Positions 60,988 to 64,000 of a DNA stretch of 64,000 nucleotides are shown here, one piece after another. Location of the stretch: the NCBI RefSeq assembly GCF_023953965.1, contig NZ_JAMLIX010000001.1, positions 310,001 to 374,000 of the forward strand. The letters run 5' to 3'. The position numbers and the translations under genes are program-made. The notes under the pieces were generated by a model that searched no databases, was not told the DNA's origin, and worked only from the letters and a program-made list of their open reading frames with translations. The DNA is from Bosea sp. (in: a-proteobacteria) (GTDB taxonomy: Bacteria > Pseudomonadota > Alphaproteobacteria > Rhizobiales > Beijerinckiaceae). Positions within the stretch are counted from its first letter, which is position 1, and the number at the start of each line of letters is the position of its first letter.

Positions 60988-61788
60988 TTGTCGCAAGCCG
61001 GTTCCTTCAGCCGCGAACTCCACGGCAAGGTCGCCATCGTCACCGGAGGCAGCCAGGGGCTGGGCGAGGCGATCGCGCGCGAATTCGCCGGGCGCGGCGC
61101 GCCGGGGCTCTTGCTGACCGGGCGCAACGCCGCACGTGGCGAGGCCGTGGCGGAAAGCCTCAGGGCGGTGGGCTGCGATGCCCGTTTCCACCGCGCCGAC
61201 CTCGCCGATCCCGACGCGGTGCGGCAGGTGGTCCCGGCGGCGGAGAGCGCCTTCGGCCGGCTCGACATCCTCGTCAACGCCGCCGGCGACACCGACCGCG
61301 GCACGATCTTCGACACTTCGCCCGCGCTCTACGAGCGCATCATGGCGGTGAACCTGAAAGCCCCCTTCTTCCTGATCCAGGATGCGGCCGGGCTGATGCG
61401 CCGGCAGGGCGTGGCGGGTGCCATCGTCAACATCCAGTCGATGTCGGCCCATGGCGGCCAGCCCTTCCTCTCAGCCTACAGCGTCTCCAAGGGGGCGCTC
61501 GCCACGCTGACGAAGAACGCCGCCCACGGGCTCTTGAAGCACCGCATCCGCGTCAACGGCCTCAATATCGGCTGGATGGCGACGCCGGGCGAGGACGCGA
61601 TCATGAAGCTGCGCCACGATGCCGAGGATGGCTGGCTCGAGGCGGCCTCTGCCGCCCAGCCCTTCGGCCGGCTGATCGACCCGCGCGAGGTCGCCAAGGC
61701 GGTCGCCTATCTCGCCTCGTCCGAATCGGGGCTGATGACCGGCGCCAATATCGATTTCGACCAGACCATCCTCGGCGCGCATGACTGA
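60988..61788 (+). CDS. Short-chain dehydrogenase/reductase (classical SDR)
   Basis: 266 aa NAD(P)-dependent oxidoreductase. The cofactor loop 'VAIVTGGSQGLGEAIAREFA' (TGxxxGxG) is followed by 'NAAG' and the catalytic Ser-Tyr-Lys set ('NIQSMSAHGGQPFLSAYSVS' with Tyr-x3-Lys in AYSVSKGA). It probably oxidises a sugar or polyol alcohol, given its neighbours. Start TTG 60988 (LSQAGSFSREL) is chosen for GGAG 8 nt upstream; upstream in-frame codons lie in the dyad region and lack family similarity. Confidence 0.88.
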   Translation: MSQAGSFSRELHGKVAIVTGGSQGLGEAIAREFAGRGAPGLLLTGRNAARGEAVAESLRAVGCDARFHRADLADPDAVRQVVPAAESAFGRLDILVNAAGDTDRGTIFDTSPALYERIMAVNLKAPFFLIQDAAGLMRRQGVAGAIVNIQSMSAHGGQPFLSAYSVSKGALATLTKNAAHGLLKHRIRVNGLNIGWMATPGEDAIMKLRHDAEDGWLEAASAAQPFGRLIDPREVAKAVAYLASSESGLMTGANIDFDQTILGAHD

Positions 61789-61860
61789 CCGCGCGCGCCA
61801 TCGGAACGACATGTCATTGCAGGTGCAGCGACGATCATGACCACGGGACCGAAGGCGATC

Positions 61861-62862
61861 ATGAAGATCGGATTGCTGGGCGCCGGCCGCATCGGGCGCA
61901 TCCACGGGCTGAACGTCGCCCGGCGCGGCGATGCCGAACTCGTCGCCGTCTCCGACGCGGTGCCGGAGGCTGCCGCCTCGCTCGCCGCCGCGGCCGGGGC
62001 CAGGCCCGCGAGCGTCGAGGAAATCCTGGCCGATCGCGCGATCGACGCCGTGCTGATCTGCACCCCGACCGACATCCACGCCGACCTGATCGAGCAGGCG
62101 GTCGGCGCCGGCAAGGCGGTGTTCTGCGAGAAGCCGGTCGATCTCGACGCCGCCCGCATCCGCCGCTGCCTCGCGGTGGTCGAGAAATCCGGCAAGCCGC
62201 TGATGATCGGCTTCAACCGCCGCTTCGATCCGAATTTCGCCGGGCTGGAGGCGCGCCTGCGCGCGGGCGAGGCCGGCGCGATCGAGATCGTCAGCGTGAT
62301 CTCGCGCGATCCCTCGCCGCCGCCGGTCGACTACGTCAAGCGCTCGGGCGGGCTCTTCCGCGACATGATGATCCATGATTTCGACATGGTGCGCTTCCTC
62401 CTGGCGGAGGAGCCGGTCGAGGTCTTCGCGCTCGGCTCCGCCCTGGTCGACAAGGCGATCGGCGAGGCCGGCGACGTCGACACCGCCGCCGTCGTCATGA
62501 AGACCGCCACGGGCAAGATCGCCCAGATCTCGAATTCCCGCCGCGCCACCTATGGCTACGACCAGCGCATCGAGGTCCACGGCTCCAAGGGCATGCTGCG
62601 CGCCGGCAACGTCCACGAGACCACCGTCGAGATCGCGACCGAGCAGGGTTTCCGCACCGACCCGGTGCAGAACTTCTTCCTGGAGCGCTATGCCAGCGCC
62701 TATCGCGCCGAGCTCGACGCCTTCATCGCCGCCTGCCGCGGCAAGGGCAGGCCCGCACCCTGCGGCCATGACGGGCTGAGAGCCCAGATCCTCGCCGACG
62801 CCGCGACGCAATCGGCTGAGACCGGCAAGCCGGTCAGCATCGAGCCGGCAGGCCCGCGATGA
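61861..62862 (+). CDS. Gfo/Idh/MocA oxidoreductase, inositol 2-dehydrogenase-like
   Basis: 333 aa with the Rossmann start 'MKIGLLGAGRIGRIHGLNVA', the conserved 'CEKPVDLD' (catalytic Lys of the EKP motif) and 'MMIHDFDMVRFLL' (His/Asp pair). It most resembles IolG myo-inositol 2-dehydrogenases, but the family also includes scyllo-inositol and sugar dehydrogenases. ATG 61861 is chosen because the fold starts at once and GAAGG precedes it; ATG 61837 is 8 codons upstream. Its stop overlaps the phosphatase start by 4 nt. Confidence 0.88.
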   Translation: MKIGLLGAGRIGRIHGLNVARRGDAELVAVSDAVPEAAASLAAAAGARPASVEEILADRAIDAVLICTPTDIHADLIEQAVGAGKAVFCEKPVDLDAARIRRCLAVVEKSGKPLMIGFNRRFDPNFAGLEARLRAGEAGAIEIVSVISRDPSPPPVDYVKRSGGLFRDMMIHDFDMVRFLLAEEPVEVFALGSALVDKAIGEAGDVDTAAVVMKTATGKIAQISNSRRATYGYDQRIEVHGSKGMLRAGNVHETTVEIATEQGFRTDPVQNFFLERYASAYRAELDAFIAACRGKGRPAPCGHDGLRAQILADAATQSAETGKPVSIEPAGPR

Positions 62863-63641
62863 CCCCGGTCGAACGCGATCTGCGCTATCATGCGGCGCTC
62901 GGGCTTGCCGCCGAGGCGAGCCAGCTGGCGCTCGGCTATTTCAACCGGCGCGAGACGCTCGGCATCACCATGAAGGGCGCGCAGGACTGGCTGACGGTCG
63001 CCGACGGCGAGGTCGAGGCGTTCCTGCGCGGCCGGCTCTCCACGCTCTTCCCGGGCGATTCGATCATCGGCGAGGAAGGCGGCGGCGAGCCCTCCGACGC
63101 GGTCTGGATCCTCGATCCGATCGACGGCACGGCCAATTTCGCCCATGGCGACCGCAACTGGTGCATCTCCATCGGCTTCCTGGCGGATCGCACCCCTGAG
63201 ATCGGCATCGTCACCGCGCCGGCGCTGGGCGAGGTCTACGCCGCCCGCCGCGGCGCGGGCGCGACGCTGAACGGCGAGCCTGTCAAGGTCTCCGGCGCGA
63301 CCGACATCGCCCGCGCGGCGATCGAGCTCGGCTGGTCGACCCGCGTGCCCGCGGCGCGCTACCTCGAGGTGATCGGGCGCGCCTATGCCGCAGGCGCCTC
63401 GGTGAAGCGCCTGGGCTCCGGCACGCTCGGCCTCTGCCACGTCGCCTGCGGCTGGAGCGACGCCTATACGGAGCTGCACATCAACGCCTGGGACGTCGCA
63501 GCGGGCATCGTCGTCGCCAACGAGGCCGGCGCCCATCTCAACGATTTCTTCGCGGGCGAAGGAATCGCGAAGGGCAACCCGATCCTGTGCTGCACGCCGG
63601 GGCTGGCCGTGGAACTAAAGGAGATCACCGGAATCGCTTAG
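62859..63641 (+). CDS. Inositol monophosphatase family protein
   Basis: 260 aa Mg-dependent phosphatase. Metal-binding motifs are 'GEEGGG' (Glu), 'WILDPIDGTANFAHG' (DPIDGT) and 'LHINAWDVAAGIVVANEAGA' (WD motif), with Lys in 'MKGAQDWLTVAD' standing in for the usual DxVT segment. The family also contains histidinol-phosphatases and sugar phosphatases. It is coupled to the IolG-like gene (4-nt overlap), so it likely dephosphorylates an intermediate of the same pathway. Confidence 0.9.
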   Translation: MTPVERDLRYHAALGLAAEASQLALGYFNRRETLGITMKGAQDWLTVADGEVEAFLRGRLSTLFPGDSIIGEEGGGEPSDAVWILDPIDGTANFAHGDRNWCISIGFLADRTPEIGIVTAPALGEVYAARRGAGATLNGEPVKVSGATDIARAAIELGWSTRVPAARYLEVIGRAYAAGASVKRLGSGTLGLCHVACGWSDAYTELHINAWDVAAGIVVANEAGAHLNDFFAGEGIAKGNPILCCTPGLAVELKEITGIA

Positions 63642-63740
63642 CCGGCGCGTCGCGCCATTGATCTTTGGCGAGAACTCGTTTCACTTCCAAGCCAAGCGAC
63701 AGGCTTCACAAACATAACGCAGACGATCAGGGAGATTACG

Positions 63741-64000
63741 ATGCAAGCAAAATCATGGCTCAAGGCGGGGCTCTTCGCCGCGCTCGCCACCACGGCCCTC
63801 GCCATCACGCCGGCCCGCGCCCAGGGGTCCCTCGTCATGTATTGCGGCGTCCAGGAGGAATGGTGCCGCGCCATGTCGAACGCCTTCGAGAAGGAGACCG
63901 GCATCAAGGTTTCGATGACCCGCAAATCGGCAGGCGAGATCTATGCCCAGCTCAAGGCCGAATCCGCCAATCCGCGCGGCGACATCTGGTGGGGCGGCAC
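63741..64000 (+). CDS. ABC transporter substrate-binding protein, N-terminal part (cut by window end)
   Basis: Starts at ATG 63741 with GGAGAT about 7 nt upstream and runs off the right edge (86 codons seen). Signal peptide 'LFAALATTALAITPARAQ', then a family-1 type binding-protein start 'LVMYCGVQEEWCRAMSNAFE' and 'GIKVSMTRKSAGEIYAQL'. This is the iron(III)/thiamine/AfuA-like group, in which AfuA binds hexose phosphates. With an inositol-phosphatase-like and a dehydrogenase gene upstream, a phosphorylated sugar or polyol ligand is plausible (inference). Confidence 0.85.
   Translation, partial: MQAKSWLKAGLFAALATTALAITPARAQGSLVMYCGVQEEWCRAMSNAFEKETGIKVSMTRKSAGEIYAQLKAESANPRGDIWWGG

Overview
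High-GC (roughly two thirds G+C) chromosomal DNA from an alphaproteobacterium, most likely Hyphomicrobiales and probably Bosea-like. That placement is an inference from protein style, the order proB-proA-nadD-rsfS-rlmH-envC-ctpA-deacetylase-rppH, and the dense palindromic repeats. No transposase, integrase, phage gene or CRISPR array is visible. One tRNA is present, tRNA-Leu(CAA).

Region A (1-11.8 kb) is an accessory catabolic block that reads as less GC-rich than the rest. It holds the tail of a FadR-type GntR regulator, an acyl-CoA dehydrogenase, a ThDP-dependent decarboxylase/synthase divergent from an aldehyde dehydrogenase and an MFS exporter, then a biotin carboxylase/carboxyltransferase pair (methylcrotonyl-CoA carboxylase type) divergent from a TetR regulator. 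Matching dyad operators sit in front of the acyl-CoA dehydrogenase and between mccB and tetR. It ends in a very AT-rich palindromic patch (about 11.26-11.34 kb) and a MarR gene.

Region B (12-22.6 kb) is a tightly packed operon, many genes overlapping by 1-4 nt: MaoC hydratase, a complete branched-chain-type ABC importer, acyl-CoA synthetase, DUF35 Zn-ribbon/OB-fold protein, thiolase-fold protein without the usual nucleophilic Cys, MetE-like Zn methyltransferase and alpha/beta hydrolase. It looks like an import, CoA-activation, hydration and retro-aldol cleavage route for an unknown acid, probably controlled by the divergent MarR repressor.

Region C (22.5-45.2 kb) is mostly housekeeping and envelope genes: dsbB, a VTT-domain membrane protein, tRNA-Leu, an enoyl-CoA hydratase, a catalytically dead trypsin-like protein, the alpha-2-macroglobulin/PBP1C pair, an RND efflux pump beside a wrecked TetR gene, a globin-coupled chemoreceptor, a protein methyltransferase, a glycosyltransferase, and an ECF sigma / anti-sigma / subtilase operon. 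In that operon the periplasmic domain of the anti-sigma factor resembles the protease's own propeptide. This is the best candidate here for an undescribed regulatory circuit.

Region D (45.5-54.1 kb) is the conserved proline/NAD/ribosome/cell-envelope gene string. Two genes in it (rsfS and the polysaccharide deacetylase) seem to start at CTG. Region E (54.1-60.6 kb) is an oligopeptide-type ABC importer on the minus strand with an intercistronic hairpin after the binding-protein gene. Region F (61-64 kb) is the start of a plus-strand operon (SDR, inositol-dehydrogenase-like oxidoreductase, inositol-phosphatase-like enzyme, periplasmic binding protein cut by the window edge) that may import and process a phosphorylated polyol or sugar.
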